Source of the DNA: Rhizobium sp. NFR03
Lineage (GTDB): Bacteria > Pseudomonadota > Alphaproteobacteria > Rhizobiales > Rhizobiaceae
Reading direction: 5' to 3'
NCBI RefSeq assembly: GCF_900111275.1
Contig: NZ_FOGR01000003.1
Coordinates: 1 to 64,000 of the forward strand
Length of the DNA: 64,000 nt
The notes below the pieces were generated by a model. That model was not told the DNA's origin. It ran no database searches and saw nothing but the letters and a program-made list of their open reading frames with translations. The number at the start of each line of letters is the position of its first letter. The first letter of the stretch is position 1. Positions 50,627-61,420 of this stretch are shown piece after piece. A program made the translations under genes and the position numbers.

Positions 50627-51745
50627 CTAGTTTCTCGTAAGCTCCTTTGAAAACGCGGTTGTAAACGTGACGCCGCCCTTATCGTCTCCGGCCTCTCCGA
50701 GAACCACATCCATGGCCGTATCCGTTACGCGAACGATCGCAAAGCCTCCTTTGAAGGCCGCCTTCGGTTTGAAGACATCGATACCGCCAGCCTTATAGAT
50801 CATCGGCGTATCGTGCTCGTGCCCGTGGAAGATCCCGATGACGTTGTAACCCTTCAACGTGTCTAGAAGAGCCGCACGCTCAGCCTCGCTCCACCAGTGC
50901 GGATCGCCCGTTCCCTGATCGTCGAATGTCTCGTGACCCGCGTTCCAGCGCTCTACCGAGAACGTATCCCAACCGTAATGCTGAAACAGCACCACCGGGC
51001 GGCCGTCGGCTGCTGCGGTTGCGAGATCCTTCTTCAGCCATTCGAGTCCGCTAACGGCACCCTTCCGGTTGTCGCCGCCGAAACGCTGGAGTTGCACGAG
51101 ATGCAAGCGGCCCCAGTTCCAGGAGTAGTTGTCCGAATCGACGTCGTAGTTGTCAGCGGGAATCGACGGTGTGAAAAATACGCTGGGACGATGGTTGACT
51201 TCGACGTAGTCACGAAGCTCCCGCCTATACCAGTCCGGATGGCTTGGCGGACCATCCTGATCGAGATCGTGGTTTCCCAGGCCGACATAGACCGGCATGT
51301 GAACGTGCTGCGCGTCCATTCCCTGTGCATAGCGCTGGCTGAACTGGCGCAGCTGCCACCCCTCGCCCGGGACCGCCACCTGTCCGCCGCCATCGTCTGT
51401 AATGTCACCACCCATGACGAGGCCGGCAGGCTCGCCGACCAATTGGCCAGCACCGGAAAGCCCGCTCGGCTTTCCTGCAATTGACGCGGGCCAAACGCGT
51501 GTGGGAAGAGCGTTCAGAGCCCGGATATGCCGCAACAGTGCCGCATCCGTCTTGCCTTCCTGCTCGCAATCGGGCGAAAAGCCTTCCGCCATACGGCATG
51601 CATGGACATCGGTGGAGAAGACGAACGTCACATCCGTGGACGCCTGCTGCGACTGCGCCGGAAATGTTGCGAGCAAAAGCATTGCGCCGGTGACACCCGG
51701 CAAACCTGTTCGTCTATAGAGGCTGCCTCCGCCCGCATATCGCAT
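50627..51745 (-). CDS. Secreted metallophosphoesterase
   Basis: The 372 residues begin with a signal peptide (about residues 1-33, cleavage after QSQQA). Calcineurin-type metal motifs follow: FSTDVHA, VMGGDITD, VGLGNHDLD, VVLFQHYG and GIFHGHEH. The enzyme should act in the periplasm on phosphomonoesters or diesters. Converges with the YdcZ pair. Confidence 0.88.
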   Translation of the reverse strand: MRYAGGGSLYRRTGLPGVTGAMLLLATFPAQSQQASTDVTFVFSTDVHACRMAEGFSPDCEQEGKTDAALLRHIRALNALPTRVWPASIAGKPSGLSGAGQLVGEPAGLVMGGDITDDGGGQVAVPGEGWQLRQFSQRYAQGMDAQHVHMPVYVGLGNHDLDQDGPPSHPDWYRRELRDYVEVNHRPSVFFTPSIPADNYDVDSDNYSWNWGRLHLVQLQRFGGDNRKGAVSGLEWLKKDLATAAADGRPVVLFQHYGWDTFSVERWNAGHETFDDQGTGDPHWWSEAERAALLDTLKGYNVIGIFHGHEHDTPMIYKAGGIDVFKPKAAFKGGFAIVRVTDTAMDVVLGEAGDDKGGVTFTTAFSKELTRN

Positions 51746-51905
51746 CGTTATCCCCCACCCGTGGGCACAAACTCCGGAGCCAGTGCTAGCACGATCCCCG
51801 GCAGATGCAAAAGCCGGTAGCTCCGCCTCTCTGGAACGATCCCAGCCCGTCGTCCGTTAACTCGGCAGGCAAGATCCGCCACAACAGCAAGATAGGGAGA
51901 CAAGC

Positions 51906-52151
51906 ATGGTCAAGGTCGTTTACGAGATCGTCGAGCACGATGGCGGTTGGGCCTACAAGGTCGGTGACGTCTTCTCCGAAAGCTTTCCGACCCACGATCA
52001 CGCATTGCACGCCGCCAAGGCCGCCGCTGCCGAGCAACAGGTCGGCGGCTCGGATGAAGAGATCAGCTTCCAGGATGCCTCCGGGCAATGGCATGACGAG
52101 CATGCTAGCGGCGGAGACCGCCCGGAAGCTGTCGTTGAGGACAAAGGTTAA
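51906..52151 (+). CDS. DUF2188 domain-containing protein
   Basis: GGGAG six bases before the ATG. Eighty-one residues with the DUF2188 outline: YEIVEHDGGWAYKVG, FPTHDHALHAAKAAAAEQQ, and a C-terminal ISFQDASGQWHDEH. Small soluble proteins of unknown function, often stress induced in rhizobia. Confidence 0.85.
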   Translation: MVKVVYEIVEHDGGWAYKVGDVFSESFPTHDHALHAAKAAAAEQQVGGSDEEISFQDASGQWHDEHASGGDRPEAVVEDKG

Positions 52152-52163
52152 AAGGAATGATGC

Positions 52164-52188
52164 CTCTCTCCTTTCAGGGAGAGAGGCT
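52164..52188 (+). terminator. Hairpin after the DUF2188 gene
   Basis: CCTCTCTCC, loop TTTCA and GGGAGAGAGG form a near-perfect stem 12 bases past the stop. No T run follows, so it may be a weak or processing hairpin. Confidence 0.4.
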
Positions 52189-52355
52189 GAAGGCTTAGGT
52201 TATGAAATAGTCGATGTGCGGATCGACATCCTGTCTATCGCCTGCGGGTTGCGGGCACGCAACGATAAGCTGTTGTTAAGCTTTACGGGAAGGGTTAATC
52301 GTCGCCCGTTGCGGCTTGACGAATTCGTCCCGGTGTCGGAAAGACTGTAGCGACA

Positions 52356-52440
52356 GCGGACGTGGCGAAATTGGTAGACGCAAGAGACTTAAAATCTCTC
52401 GAGGAGACTCGTACGGGTTCGACCCCCGTCGTCCGCACCA
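52356..52440 (+). tRNA. tRNA-Leu (UAA)
   Basis: Eighty-five bases from GCGGACG to an encoded CCA. Acceptor GCGGACG pairs with CGTCCGC; the anticodon stem AGAGA/TCTCT encloses CTTAAAA with anticodon TAA at 52390-52392; the variable arm is long as in leucine tRNAs; the T loop is GTTCGAC. It reads UUA and UUG codons. Confidence 0.97.
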
Positions 52441-52562
52441 GTCTTTGACGTGGGCAAGCGTCATCCCCTCTTGAAAACGGTTGGCCCTTCTTGAAAATGC
52501 TCGGGCTTTGCCGCAAAACCGCTCTTTGCATCAGACACGCACATATATGCTTGGAGCCCGCC

Positions 52563-53060
52563 ATGTCCCTTCCTGAAAAAGCCTTTCCCGTTTCCTGGGA
52601 CCAGTTCCACCGTGATGCGCGTGCGCTCGCGTGGCGGCTGGCAGACCAGGGGGTGGAATGGAAGGCGATCGTCTGCATCACGCGCGGTGGTCTGGTGCCG
52701 GCTGCCATCATCTCTCGGGAACTGAGCATTCGGATGATCGAGACGGTCTGCGTCGCTTCCTATCACGACTACGCCTCGCAGGGGCAGATGGAGGTCATCA
52801 AGGCGATCTCCGAGGAAATCCGTGCCGATGGCGGCGAGCGTGTGCTGATCGTCGATGACCTCACCGATACCGGGAAGACCGCAGCCATCGTGCGGGCCAT
52901 GTTGCCAAAGGCGCATTTCGCGGCCGTCTATGCCAAGCCGAAGGGTCGCCCTCAGGTCGATACCTTCGTGACCGAGGTCAGCCAGGACACGTGGATCTAC
53001 TTCCCATGGGACATGGGGTTCTCCTATCAGGAGCCGATTGCCAAGGGATCGCGAGGGTAG
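52563..53060 (+). CDS. gpt: Xanthine-guanine phosphoribosyltransferase
   Basis: GGAG seven bases before the ATG at 52563; 165 residues. The PRPP motif [13 protein letters not shown] is at 94-106, and the pattern [18 protein letters not shown] (about 37-54) and [15 protein letters not shown] match Gpt. Salvages xanthine and guanine with PRPP. A bidirectional terminator follows. Confidence 0.93.
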   Translation: MSLPEKAFPVSWDQFHRDARALAWRLADQGVEWKAIVCITRGGLVPAAIISRELSIRMIETVCVASYHDYASQGQMEVIKAISEEIRADGGERVLIVDDLTDTGKTAAIVRAMLPKAHFAAVYAKPKGRPQVDTFVTEVSQDTWIYFPWDMGFSYQEPIAKGSRG

Positions 53061-53712
53061 GTCCACTGCTATCCAAAACGTCCAGCCTTTCTCATATCGG
53101 AACAAAAACGCGCGGTGCATTCACCGCGCCGTTCTTTCTTTGCATTGAAGTCGCGCCGGGAACGACGTGTCTTTTATGACACCCGGCAGGCCGGGACAGC
53201 TGATCTTAACAAGTATTTGTCCACAAGTTTTCGTGGAACGAAGGGGCTTTTCGGTAAGCAGAGACCACAAGTGACTGATTTCCTTGCGTCCCTCGCATTC
53301 TTCATATTTCCACAAGATATAGTCGGCGGTGGACGACAAGACGCAAGCCCTTGACGATGGCATGGGACTCGCGGTTAATCATAATCAAGACTGGCATGAC
53401 GCCAGACGACGGCCCAGACGGAGGCTTGCCCCGGACTGCGCCATCACCCTGAAGTTGTTGGAGATCCTGCCCTCGCGGCGGGAACGCGTGTGCAAAAATG
53501 ATCTATAGAAAAAATATCACGCTTACGGAACCAACGAACGGGTCGATAATTCCATCTATATCTGGTAGATAAAGACCTCAGAGAATACCATATATTGGAA
53601 GCCATGATCGGCATCCGCTGAAACGCACCACCGACCGGCGATGCCGCGGCTCGGACGGATATTTCGCGTGCCTGAGAAGCGCACGCCACGGACACAATAA
53701 GGATTGGGACAG
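53061..53712 (+). promoter_or_regulatory. Long non-coding leader of nrdJ
   Basis: About 570 bases between the gpt terminator and nrdJ without a supported gene. CCACAAG appears three times (53221-53227, 53265-53271, 53310-53316). The last lies in CCACAAGATATAGTCG (53310-53325), which agrees at 12 of 16 positions with the NrdR-box consensus. A TTGACG near 53350 may be a -35 element. No cobalamin riboswitch B12 box was recognised. Confidence 0.4.
53110..53141. terminator. Bidirectional rho-independent terminator after gpt
   Basis: GCGCGGTG (53110-53117), loop CATT, CACCGCGC (53122-53129), then TTCTTTCTTT on the plus strand and, read the other way, GTTTTTG. It ends the gpt transcript and isolates the nrdJ leader. 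Confidence 0.85.
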
Positions 53713-56700
53713 ATGCAGATCGAACGTCGCTTTACCAAGGCGGGCCAATCGGCCTATGCAGACATTGCGTTCCGCAAGGCAGTGAGCGAGATCAAGAACC
53801 CGGACGGCTCCATCGTCTTCCGGCTTGCCGACATCGACGTGCCTGCCCAGTTCAGTCAGGTCGCCGCGGACATTCTCGCCCAGAAGTATTTCCGCAAGGC
53901 AGGCGTTCCCGCGCGCCTGAAGAAGGTCGAGGAAAATTCGGTTCCTTCGTGGCTGTGGCGCTCCGTCGCCGACGAGGTTGCGCTCAAGGATCTGCCCAAG
54001 GACGAACAATACGGTTCCGAAACCGATGCACGGCAGGTTTTCGATCGCCTCGCCGGCACCTGGACCTATTGGGGCTGGAAGGGCAACTACTTCGCCTCCG
54101 AGGAAGATGCCCTCGCCTTCCGCGACGAGCTTGCCTACATGCTGGCAACGCAGCGCGTGGCGCCGAACTCGCCGCAGTGGTTCAACACCGGCCTGCACTG
54201 GGCCTATGGTATCGACGGCCCCGGCCAGGGCCACTTCTATGTCGACCCCTTCACGGGCAAGCTCGTCAAGTCGAAGTCGTCTTACGAACATCCGCAACCA
54301 CATGCCTGCTTCATCCAGTCGGTCGGTGACGATCTCGTCAACGAAGGCGGCATCATGGACCTGTGGGTGCGTGAAGCGCGCCTCTTCAAGTACGGTTCCG
54401 GCACCGGCTCCAACTTCTCCTACCTGCGTGGCGAAGGCGAGAAGCTCTCGGGCGGCGGCAAGTCCTCCGGCCTGATGAGCTTCCTGAAGATCGGCGACCG
54501 CGCGGCCGGCGCCATCAAGTCGGGCGGCACGACGCGCCGCGCCGCCAAGATGGTCGTGGTCGACATCGACCATCCCGATATCGAGGACTACATCAACTGG
54601 AAGGTCAAGGAAGAGCAGAAGGTTGCGGCGCTCGTGACCGGCTCCAAGATCGTTGCCATGCACCTCAAGGCCATCATGAAGGCCTGCGTGAACTGCGAGG
54701 GTCCTGACGGCGCCTGCTACGATCCGAACGAGAACCCTGCGCTGAAGCGCGAGATCAAGGCCGCCAAGAAGGATCAGGTTCCGGAAAACTACATCCAGCG
54801 CGTCATCCAGTTCGCCCGTCAGGGTTATAAGGATATCGACTTCAAGACCTATGACACGGACTGGGATTCCGAAGCCTACCTCACCGTTTCCGGCCAGAAT
54901 TCCAACAACTCCGTTTCGCTGCGCGACGACTTCCTGCGGGCCGTCGAGGCCGATGGCGACTGGAACCTGACCGCCCGCAAGGACGGCCGCGTCATGAAGA
55001 CGCTGAAAGCGCGTGACCTGTGGGAGAGCATTTCCTATGCCGCCTGGGCGTCGGCCGACCCGGGCTTGCATTTCAACACCACCATGAACGACTGGCACAC
55101 CTGCCCGGCCGCCGGCTCCATCCGCGCGTCCAACCCGTGCTCGGAATACATGTTCCTGGACGATACGGCCTGCAACCTTGCCTCGCTGAACCTGCTGCAG
55201 TTCAAGGATCAGACCACCAAGAACATCGATATCGCCGATTACGAACACGCCGTTCGCCTGTGGACGCTCGTGCTCGAAATCTCGGTGATGATGGCGCAGT
55301 TCCCGTCCAAGGAAATCGCCGAGCGCTCCTACGAATACCGTACGCTCGGGCTCGGCTACGCCAATATCGGCGGCCTTCTGATGTCGTCCGGCATCCCCTA
55401 TGACAGCAAGGAAGGCCGCGCCATTGCCGGAGCCCTGACCGCCGTCATGACGGGCGTCTCCTATGCGACGTCTGCGGAAATCGCCGCCAAGCTCGGTCCG
55501 TTCCCGGGCTTCAAGCCGAACCGCGACAACATGCTGCGGGTCATCCGCAACCATGCGCGCGCCGCCCGTGGTGAAGCGAATGGCTATGAAGGCCTGTCGG
55601 TCGCGCCCGTTCCGCTCGTCCATGGCGAATGCCCGGACCAGACGCTGATCACGCATGCCGTGGCTGCGTGGGAGAAAGCTTTGTCGCTCGGTGAGCAGCA
55701 CGGCTATCGCAATGCGCAGGTCTCGGTCATCGCGCCGACCGGCACGATCGGTCTCGTCATGGATTGCGACACCACCGGCATCGAGCCCGATTTCGCGCTG
55801 GTGAAGTTCAAGAAGCTCGCCGGCGGCGGCTACTTCAAGATCATCAACCGTGCCGTACCCGAGGCGCTGCGCACGCTCGGCTATTCGGAAAGCCAGATTG
55901 CCGAGATCGAGGCCTATGCCGTCGGCCATGGCAACATCAACCAGGCGCCGGCCGTCAATCCCGGCTCACTGCGTGCAAAGGGGTTCACCGACGACAAGAT
56001 CGAGGCGATTAACGGCGCGACAAAGGCCGCGTTCGACATCAAGTTCGTCTTCAACCAGTGGACGCTCGGCGTCGATTTCCTGAAGGACACGCTGAAGGTC
56101 ACGGACGCGCAGCTTTCCGACATGAGCTTCAACCTGCTGGAGCACATCGGCTTTTCCCGCAAGGACATTGAAGCGGCCAACGTGCATGTCTGCGGCGCGA
56201 TGACGCTCGAAGGCGCACCGTTCCTTAAGGACGAGCATTTGCCGGTGTTCGATTGCGCCAACCCCTGCGGCAAGATCGGCAAGCGCTACCTCTCGGTTGA
56301 CAGCCATATCCGCATGATGGCGGCTGCCCAGCCGTTCATCTCCGGGGCGATCTCCAAGACGATCAACATGCCGAACGAGGCGACCGTCGAGGACTGCAAG
56401 AACGCCTACATGCTCTCCTGGAAGCTCGCGCTCAAGGCCAACGCGCTCTACCGTGACGGCTCCAAGCTCTCGCAGCCGCTCAACGCCTCGCTGATCGAGG
56501 ACGAGGATGACGAGGACGCACTGGAAACGCTGATCCAGCAGCCGGTTGCAGCCCAGGCCGTAACGGTCACCGAAAAGATCGTGGAACGCGTGATCGAGCG
56601 GATCACCCGCGAGCGCGAAAAACTGCCGAACCGCCGCCAGGGCTATACCCAGAAAGCAATCGTCGGCGGCCACAAGGTCTACCTGCGCACCGGCGAATTC

Positions 56701-57537
56701 GGCGATGGCCGCATCGGCGAGATCTTCATCGACATGCACAAGGAAGGCGCTGCCTTCCGTGCGATGATGAACAACTTCGCCATCGCGATCTCCCTTGGCC
56801 TTCAGTATGGCGTGCCGCTCGAGGAATATGTGGAGGCCTTCACCTTCACCAAGTTCGAGCCCGCCGGCATGGTGCAGGGCAACGACGCGATCAAGAATGC
56901 GACGTCGATCCTCGACTACGTATTCCGCGAACTCGCCGTCTCCTATCTCGGCCGCCACGACCTTGCCCATGTCGATACGTCCGACTTCGGCAACACGGCG
57001 CTCGGCAAGGGCATCCAGGAAGGCAAGACCAACCTGCTCTCGACGGGCTGGACACGCGGCCACAAGCCGACGCTGGTTTCCGGCGCAACGACCGGCGGCA
57101 GCATCGACCGCGCCTCTGGCGAACCCAAGGGTTCTGCAACGTCAGCGCCTGCCCGGGGCTCGTCGACGAGTGGGACGGTGACCCCGTTTGCGGGCTCCGC
57201 CGCCCGCAAGCTGGAACCGACAACGTCGATCGCGACATCGGAAGTCGTCGCCTTCAAGCGCGATTACGAAGAGCGGATTGCCGAAGTCGTCGAAGCGATC
57301 ACAACCGAAGTGGCCGAGCCGCCACGCGACGTGACCGCTCTCTTCTCCGACAAGGCTGCCGCTGAAGCTGCGGCTGCAAAGTCCGACGCGAAGAAGCTGG
57401 AAGCCGAACGCCGCATGCGCTCTATCGCACAGGGCTACACCGGCAATATGTGCTCCGAGTGCCAGAACTTCACGATGGTCCGGAACGGAACCTGCGAGAA
57501 GTGCGACACCTGCGGCGCGACCAGCGGCTGCAGCTGA
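53713..57537 (+). CDS. nrdJ: Vitamin B12-dependent (class II) ribonucleoside-diphosphate reductase
   Basis: AAGGA eight bases before the ATG at 53713; 1274 residues, the length usual for rhizobial NrdJ. The catalytic barrel contains [27 protein letters not shown], the active-site segment [23 protein letters not shown] and the ATGTIG-type loop [15 protein letters not shown]. The C-terminus ends in a redox [12 protein letters not shown] cysteine cluster that delivers electrons. It reduces ribonucleotides with adenosylcobalamin, with or without oxygen, and in rhizobia is often the only reductase. Followed by a strong terminator. Confidence 0.97.
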   Translation: MQIERRFTKAGQSAYADIAFRKAVSEIKNPDGSIVFRLADIDVPAQFSQVAADILAQKYFRKAGVPARLKKVEENSVPSWLWRSVADEVALKDLPKDEQYGSETDARQVFDRLAGTWTYWGWKGNYFASEEDALAFRDELAYMLATQRVAPNSPQWFNTGLHWAYGIDGPGQGHFYVDPFTGKLVKSKSSYEHPQPHACFIQSVGDDLVNEGGIMDLWVREARLFKYGSGTGSNFSYLRGEGEKLSGGGKSSGLMSFLKIGDRAAGAIKSGGTTRRAAKMVVVDIDHPDIEDYINWKVKEEQKVAALVTGSKIVAMHLKAIMKACVNCEGPDGACYDPNENPALKREIKAAKKDQVPENYIQRVIQFARQGYKDIDFKTYDTDWDSEAYLTVSGQNSNNSVSLRDDFLRAVEADGDWNLTARKDGRVMKTLKARDLWESISYAAWASADPGLHFNTTMNDWHTCPAAGSIRASNPCSEYMFLDDTACNLASLNLLQFKDQTTKNIDIADYEHAVRLWTLVLEISVMMAQFPSKEIAERSYEYRTLGLGYANIGGLLMSSGIPYDSKEGRAIAGALTAVMTGVSYATSAEIAAKLGPFPGFKPNRDNMLRVIRNHARAARGEANGYEGLSVAPVPLVHGECPDQTLITHAVAAWEKALSLGEQHGYRNAQVSVIAPTGTIGLVMDCDTTGIEPDFALVKFKKLAGGGYFKIINRAVPEALRTLGYSESQIAEIEAYAVGHGNINQAPAVNPGSLRAKGFTDDKIEAINGATKAAFDIKFVFNQWTLGVDFLKDTLKVTDAQLSDMSFNLLEHIGFSRKDIEAANVHVCGAMTLEGAPFLKDEHLPVFDCANPCGKIGKRYLSVDSHIRMMAAAQPFISGAISKTINMPNEATVEDCKNAYMLSWKLALKANALYRDGSKLSQPLNASLIEDEDDEDALETLIQQPVAAQAVTVTEKIVERVIERITREREKLPNRRQGYTQKAIVGGHKVYLRTGEFGDGRIGEIFIDMHKEGAAFRAMMNNFAIAISLGLQYGVPLEEYVEAFTFTKFEPAGMVQGNDAIKNATSILDYVFRELAVSYLGRHDLAHVDTSDFGNTALGKGIQEGKTNLLSTGWTRGHKPTLVSGATTGGSIDRASGEPKGSATSAPARGSSTSGTVTPFAGSAARKLEPTTSIATSEVVAFKRDYEERIAEVVEAITTEVAEPPRDVTALFSDKAAAEAAAAKSDAKKLEAERRMRSIAQGYTGNMCSECQNFTMVRNGTCEKCDTCGATSGCS

Positions 57538-57593
57538 TGATGCGCAGATCGGTCTGACTGACGGATCGACCTTATCAGAACCCCGAAAGGGCA

Positions 57594-57630
57594 AACCCGC
57601 CGATGGCAACATCGGCGGGTTTTTCGTTTT
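57594..57630 (+). terminator. Strong rho-independent terminator after nrdJ
   Basis: AACCCGCCGATG (57594-57605), loop GCAA, CATCGGCGGGTT (57610-57621), then TTTCGTTTT. A perfect 12-bp stem with GNRA tetraloop. Confidence 0.95.
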
Positions 57631-57712
57631 CGCCCCGTATTGCCCTTTATTTCCGCTTGGGAACGTGCAGGGCATCACTAGCGTTAGTCAAAAAATGACA
57701 ACAGGGCGGATC

Positions 57713-58030
57713 ATGGCAGACACATATCCCCGAACGCCGGATGGCCGCTACTTTGTCGTTCGCGGCCGTTTGTGGAGGATGAGCGATCCGAGGCTTGCAG
57801 ATGATCTGCGGACGTCGCTAGTCTCCGAGTTGATGTCGGCCCGGCGTGCTGTCCGTGACGCAGGCGACGATCCATACGCAAAAGAGGAGGCCCGGATGCG
57901 GGTTGATACCGCAAAGATTGCGTTGGGTGAACGCGGACCTGTCTGGTGGACGGATGGAGCACCGGATTACAATCGCCATCTTGTCAAAAACACGCCTTAC
58001 GCCGACTGGTATGCCAATTTACCGGGATGA
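57713..58030 (+). CDS. Conserved hypothetical protein, 105 residues
   Basis: The ATG at 57713 gives a protein opening MADTYPRTPDGRYFVVRGRLWR, with a central helix VSELMSARRAVRDAG and a C-terminal ERGPVWWTDGAPDYNRHLV and YADWYANL. This small family is widespread in proteobacteria and easily recognised by the WWTDGxPDYNR motif, but no function is known. The 195 bases after it hold nothing recognised. Confidence 0.85.
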   Translation: MADTYPRTPDGRYFVVRGRLWRMSDPRLADDLRTSLVSELMSARRAVRDAGDDPYAKEEARMRVDTAKIALGERGPVWWTDGAPDYNRHLVKNTPYADWYANLPG

Positions 58031-58225
58031 CGGTGAACGTATTCCCCAGCCGTGCTCTTCTCTTCCTAATTCCTCGTTGTCTGCAGTACAAAACGAAGGT
58101 CGCGCCCTAAAAATGGTGTCTCCCTCAGCTAAAATTCACAAAGCCTTAGCGCACGCGCTTCATGAATGATGGCGAGCATGAATGGCGGCGGATAGCGCTC
58201 GCGCATGCGCGACCCTGGAGGTCAC

Positions 58226-60046
58226 ATGCCGAGCCTGACTATTTCTCGCCTGCTAGCGGTATTTGGCGTCGTCGTGACAGGTGGCCTTGTCGCATCCATC
58301 GGTCTGCAGACATTAACCTTGCAGGAACTGAAGATCGGCGGCCCGGTCTATCAAGACATCGCCAATGGAAAGGATCTGATTGCAGACATTCTGCCCCCGC
58401 CTCTCTACGCTCTCGAGGGCTATATGCTGGCAAACGAAACGATGGTGCATCCCGAGCGCGCGGTAACAAATCTCGAGACGATGCGGGCGCTTCGGCTGGC
58501 ATTCGATGTGCGCAAGACATTCTGGGCCGAAGCGGATCTCGATCCGCGGCTGCACTCCGGTCTCGCCGAGCAGGTCGTCACCAGTGGCGAGGCTTTCTGG
58601 TCGGTCGCGACAGTGTTCGAAGAAGAGAAGGCCAAAGGCAACTCTGCGGACCTGCAGCCGGTGATGGACGCCTTCTATGTCCATGACGCAAAGGTACGGA
58701 CGTTTGCCGCATCGGCGACCTCGACGCTCGCGACCGCGGTGGAAAATGCCGACACTGTCGGTACCCAATACACGGTGATCGGCGCCGTCACGAGCGGGGC
58801 CTCCGTTTTGTTGTTTCTCGCAGGGCTCTGGTTCGTCCGGCGTCGCGCGATACAGCCTCTCGTCAAGATCGGCAACGCCATGGCGGTGCTCTCCGGCGGC
58901 AACTACGCGGCGGAAGTGCCATTCGCGCGCCGCACCGACGAGATCGGCGCCATGGCGCGCGCGCTCACCGTCTTCCGAGAAGGCGCAATCGAGCGCCAGC
59001 AGATGCGTGCGGCTGCCGAACAGGATCGGACACTATCAGAAGCCCAGCGTCTCGAGCAGCAGCACCTTCGCGAGCGGGAAGCAGAAGAGCTTCGAACCGT
59101 CGTGGAAACGCTGGGGGCTGGCCTCGGACGGCTTGCGGAATGCAATATCCGCAGCCCGCTCGACCAGCCCTTCGCAGACCGCTTCGAGCCGCTCCGCCTC
59201 GACTTCAACCAGTCGCTTGCAACCTTCCAGCTGACGCTGGAACAGGTTCTCGGCAAGACGTCCGAACTTACCGGTAACGCGAGCGAAATGTACCAGGCTG
59301 CCGACGAACTTTCCAAGCGTACCGAACAGCAGGCAGCAGCGCTGGAGCAGACATCCGCGGCACTCGACGAAGTGACCGCCACCGTCAAATCCTCGGCAGA
59401 CCGCGCTGCGGAAACGCGCAGTCTCGTCAGCGCAGCGAATCGCAGCGCGACATCCTCTGAACAGGTGGTGCGTGATGCGGTAGAAGCGATGCGGCGTATC
59501 GATGCGTCATCGAACCAGATCGGACAGATCATTCATGTGATCGATGAAATCGCTTTCCAGACAAACCTGCTCGCGCTCAACGCCGGGGTGGAAGCAGCAC
59601 GCGCGGGTGACGCCGGCCGGGGATTTGCCGTCGTCGCACAGGAGGTTCGCGAACTCGCACAACGTTCCGCTGCTGCCGCCAAGGACATCAACGCCCTCAT
59701 TCGAACATCCTCGGGCGATGTGTCCGATGGCGTGCGGCTGGTCGATCAGGCTGGGCGCGCGCTCGCCGAGATCGCAAACTACGTCATGGACATCGACACC
59801 AAGGTCGAAGCCATCACAACGGGCTCGAAGGAGCAATCGGTGGGATTGCTGGAGATCAGCACCGCTGTCAACGCCATCGACCAGATGACACAGAAGAATG
59901 CGGCCATGGTCGAGGAGACGACGGCCATCAGCAGCAGTCTCGCCTCGGACGCTAAGGCTCTCTCCGGGATCGTCAACCGGTTCCAACTCAATCCCGGCAA
60001 GCAAGGCTCTGCCTCCGTGATGGTCGCGCGGCATAGAGCCGCGTAG
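58226..60046 (+). CDS. Methyl-accepting chemotaxis protein
   Basis: GGAGG five bases before the ATG at 58226; 606 residues. A signal-anchor helix (about 5-27), a periplasmic ligand domain (about 28-180), a second membrane helix (about 185-207), a HAMP domain (RRAIQPLVKIGNAMAVL onward), and a cytoplasmic signalling tip EIAFQTNLLALNAGVEAARAGDAGRGFAVVAQEVR. There is no C-terminal CheR-binding pentapeptide. It should signal to CheA; the ligand is unknown. Confidence 0.95.
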   Translation: MPSLTISRLLAVFGVVVTGGLVASIGLQTLTLQELKIGGPVYQDIANGKDLIADILPPPLYALEGYMLANETMVHPERAVTNLETMRALRLAFDVRKTFWAEADLDPRLHSGLAEQVVTSGEAFWSVATVFEEEKAKGNSADLQPVMDAFYVHDAKVRTFAASATSTLATAVENADTVGTQYTVIGAVTSGASVLLFLAGLWFVRRRAIQPLVKIGNAMAVLSGGNYAAEVPFARRTDEIGAMARALTVFREGAIERQQMRAAAEQDRTLSEAQRLEQQHLREREAEELRTVVETLGAGLGRLAECNIRSPLDQPFADRFEPLRLDFNQSLATFQLTLEQVLGKTSELTGNASEMYQAADELSKRTEQQAAALEQTSAALDEVTATVKSSADRAAETRSLVSAANRSATSSEQVVRDAVEAMRRIDASSNQIGQIIHVIDEIAFQTNLLALNAGVEAARAGDAGRGFAVVAQEVRELAQRSAAAAKDINALIRTSSGDVSDGVRLVDQAGRALAEIANYVMDIDTKVEAITTGSKEQSVGLLEISTAVNAIDQMTQKNAAMVEETTAISSSLASDAKALSGIVNRFQLNPGKQGSASVMVARHRAA

Positions 60047-60139
60047 CCCGGGCCAGACCGACTGCGCTTTCTCCGTCAATACCGTACAGAAACCAAAGTG
60101 CGACAGGCAAATTATCGACGGTAGAAAGTGGAGGGCCGG

Positions 60140-60424
60140 ATGCCGACGTTCTATCTCAACCTTCGCACGACGGACGACCTCATCGAAGATGCAGAAGGCT
60201 ACCGTTGCGAACACGCGGAGGCTGCGCGGGAACAGGCTCTCGTATCGCTCAGAGATCTCGTCGCCGAACATTTACTGTCCGGACAACCACCTTTCGATAT
60301 CGAGGCCATACAGGTCATGGCGGAGGATGGCTCACAGATTCTGGAAGTGACGCCTTGTGACGTGCTTCGGCCGATCATCGACCCCTGCACGATCAAATGC
60401 GGCAGCCTTTCGCGAGGGATATGA
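60140..60424 (+). CDS. DUF6894-like small protein
   Basis: GGAGG five bases before the ATG at 60140; 94 residues. It starts PTFYLNLRTTDDLIEDAEGYRC with the family's D-x-E-G then E-A-A-R-E-Q-A helix (EHAEAAREQALVSLRDL), and an EDGSQILEVT hairpin. These proteins are numerous in rhizobia and of unknown function. Confidence 0.82.
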   Translation: MPTFYLNLRTTDDLIEDAEGYRCEHAEAAREQALVSLRDLVAEHLLSGQPPFDIEAIQVMAEDGSQILEVTPCDVLRPIIDPCTIKCGSLSRGI

Positions 60425-60436
60425 GCGCCGCCGTCT

Positions 60437-61300
60437 TCAGCGCGCGAAGCGGCGTGCGCCGAAGACACAAAGGATGACGCAGACGGTGATGCCGAGCATG
60501 CCTGCCGTCACCGGCTCGTGCAGCACGGTGGCGGCGAGTGCCAGTGCAAAAAAGGGCTGCAGCAACTGGAGCTGGCCGACGGCAGCAATCCCACCTTGCG
60601 AAAGTCCGCGATACCAGAAGATGAACCCGATCAGCATGCTGAACAACGAGACGTAGGCAAGGCCGAAAATGGCCGGCGGCTCGATGCCAGCGAAACTTAC
60701 GGGCATGGTGAGCAATGCCAGGCAGAGCATGGGCGGGAGCGAGAGAACGAGAGCCCAGGAGATCACCTGCCAGCCACCGAGCGTTCTTGAAAGCTTTCCG
60801 CCCTCGGCGTAGCCAAGACCACATATAACGATCGCCAGAAGCATCAGGAGATCTCCCACCGGCGATGCGCTAAGCCCCTGCGCCAGCGCGTAAGCAGCAA
60901 CGAGTGTGCTTCCGAGCAGAGAGAAGATCCAGAAAGCAGCCTTCGGCCGTTCGCCGCCCCGGATGACGCCGAAGATGGCCGTGGCGACTGGCAGCAGCCC
61001 GATAAAGACGATCGAGTGCGCCGAGGTGACGTGCTGCAATGCCAGCGCGGTCAGCAACGGAAAGCCGACGACCACACCCAATGCGACGATGAGCAGGGAG
61101 ACGACGTCTCGCGGAGATGGCCATTTCTGCCGCAACAGCAACAGAAGGCCAAGCGCGAGCAGGCCGGCAATCGTCGCACGGGCGACCGTGAGAAAGACGG
61201 GATCGAACTGCATCACCGCGAGGCGCGTCGCGGGAAGCGATCCGCTGAAGATCACCACGCCGATCATCCCGTTCAGCCAGCCGGCCGTTTCCCGATCCAT
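60437..61300 (-). CDS. EamA/DMT family transporter
   Basis: AAGGAG six bases before the ATG at 61300; 287 residues with ten membrane helices and two EamA repeats (MIGVVIFSGSLPATRLAVMQ in the first, GLAYVSLFSMLIGFIFWYRG in the second). Divergent from a MocR-type regulator gene, a common arrangement in which the regulator controls the exporter. Probably exports an amino acid-like metabolite. Confidence 0.9.
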   Translation of the reverse strand: MDRETAGWLNGMIGVVIFSGSLPATRLAVMQFDPVFLTVARATIAGLLALGLLLLLRQKWPSPRDVVSLLIVALGVVVGFPLLTALALQHVTSAHSIVFIGLLPVATAIFGVIRGGERPKAAFWIFSLLGSTLVAAYALAQGLSASPVGDLLMLLAIVICGLGYAEGGKLSRTLGGWQVISWALVLSLPPMLCLALLTMPVSFAGIEPPAIFGLAYVSLFSMLIGFIFWYRGLSQGGIAAVGQLQLLQPFFALALAATVLHEPVTAGMLGITVCVILCVFGARRFAR

Positions 61301-61385
61301 TACACACTCCTTCTTCATGCCCGCCTTGTTCGACAGGGACGTCCATATTGACCGTCACACGCGTGAGTGCCAGAAACGCTTCCAT

Positions 61386-61420
61386 ACAGTTGAGCAAAAC
61401 TGTTATGCTTCAGGAACAGT
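61386..61420. promoter_or_regulatory. Candidate MocR operator
   Basis: ACAGTT (61386-61391), six bases, AACTGT (61398-61403) form a perfect inverted repeat, and a further AACAGT at 61415-61420 repeats the half site. They lie in the shared control region just before the regulator start. MocR proteins bind such repeated half sites. Confidence 0.55.

Noticed and set aside
52356-52440. tRNA-Leu as the prophage attachment site
   Set aside because: It lies 21 kb from the integrase, separated by intact chromosomal genes.
53115-53354. Small frames on both strands in the nrdJ leader
   Set aside because: No ribosome binding sites, unlike neighbouring codon use, and they begin inside the gpt terminator.
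53300-53712. Cobalamin riboswitch before nrdJ
   Set aside because: No B12-box (GCCAGGAGACCTGCC-like) or GCCACTG element could be found by eye; a covariance search would be decisive.
53578-55929. Minus-strand frame of 783 codons opposite nrdJ
   Set aside because: It is the antisense shadow of the highly GC-biased nrdJ gene, with low-complexity R/G/V-rich product and no ribosome binding site or family.
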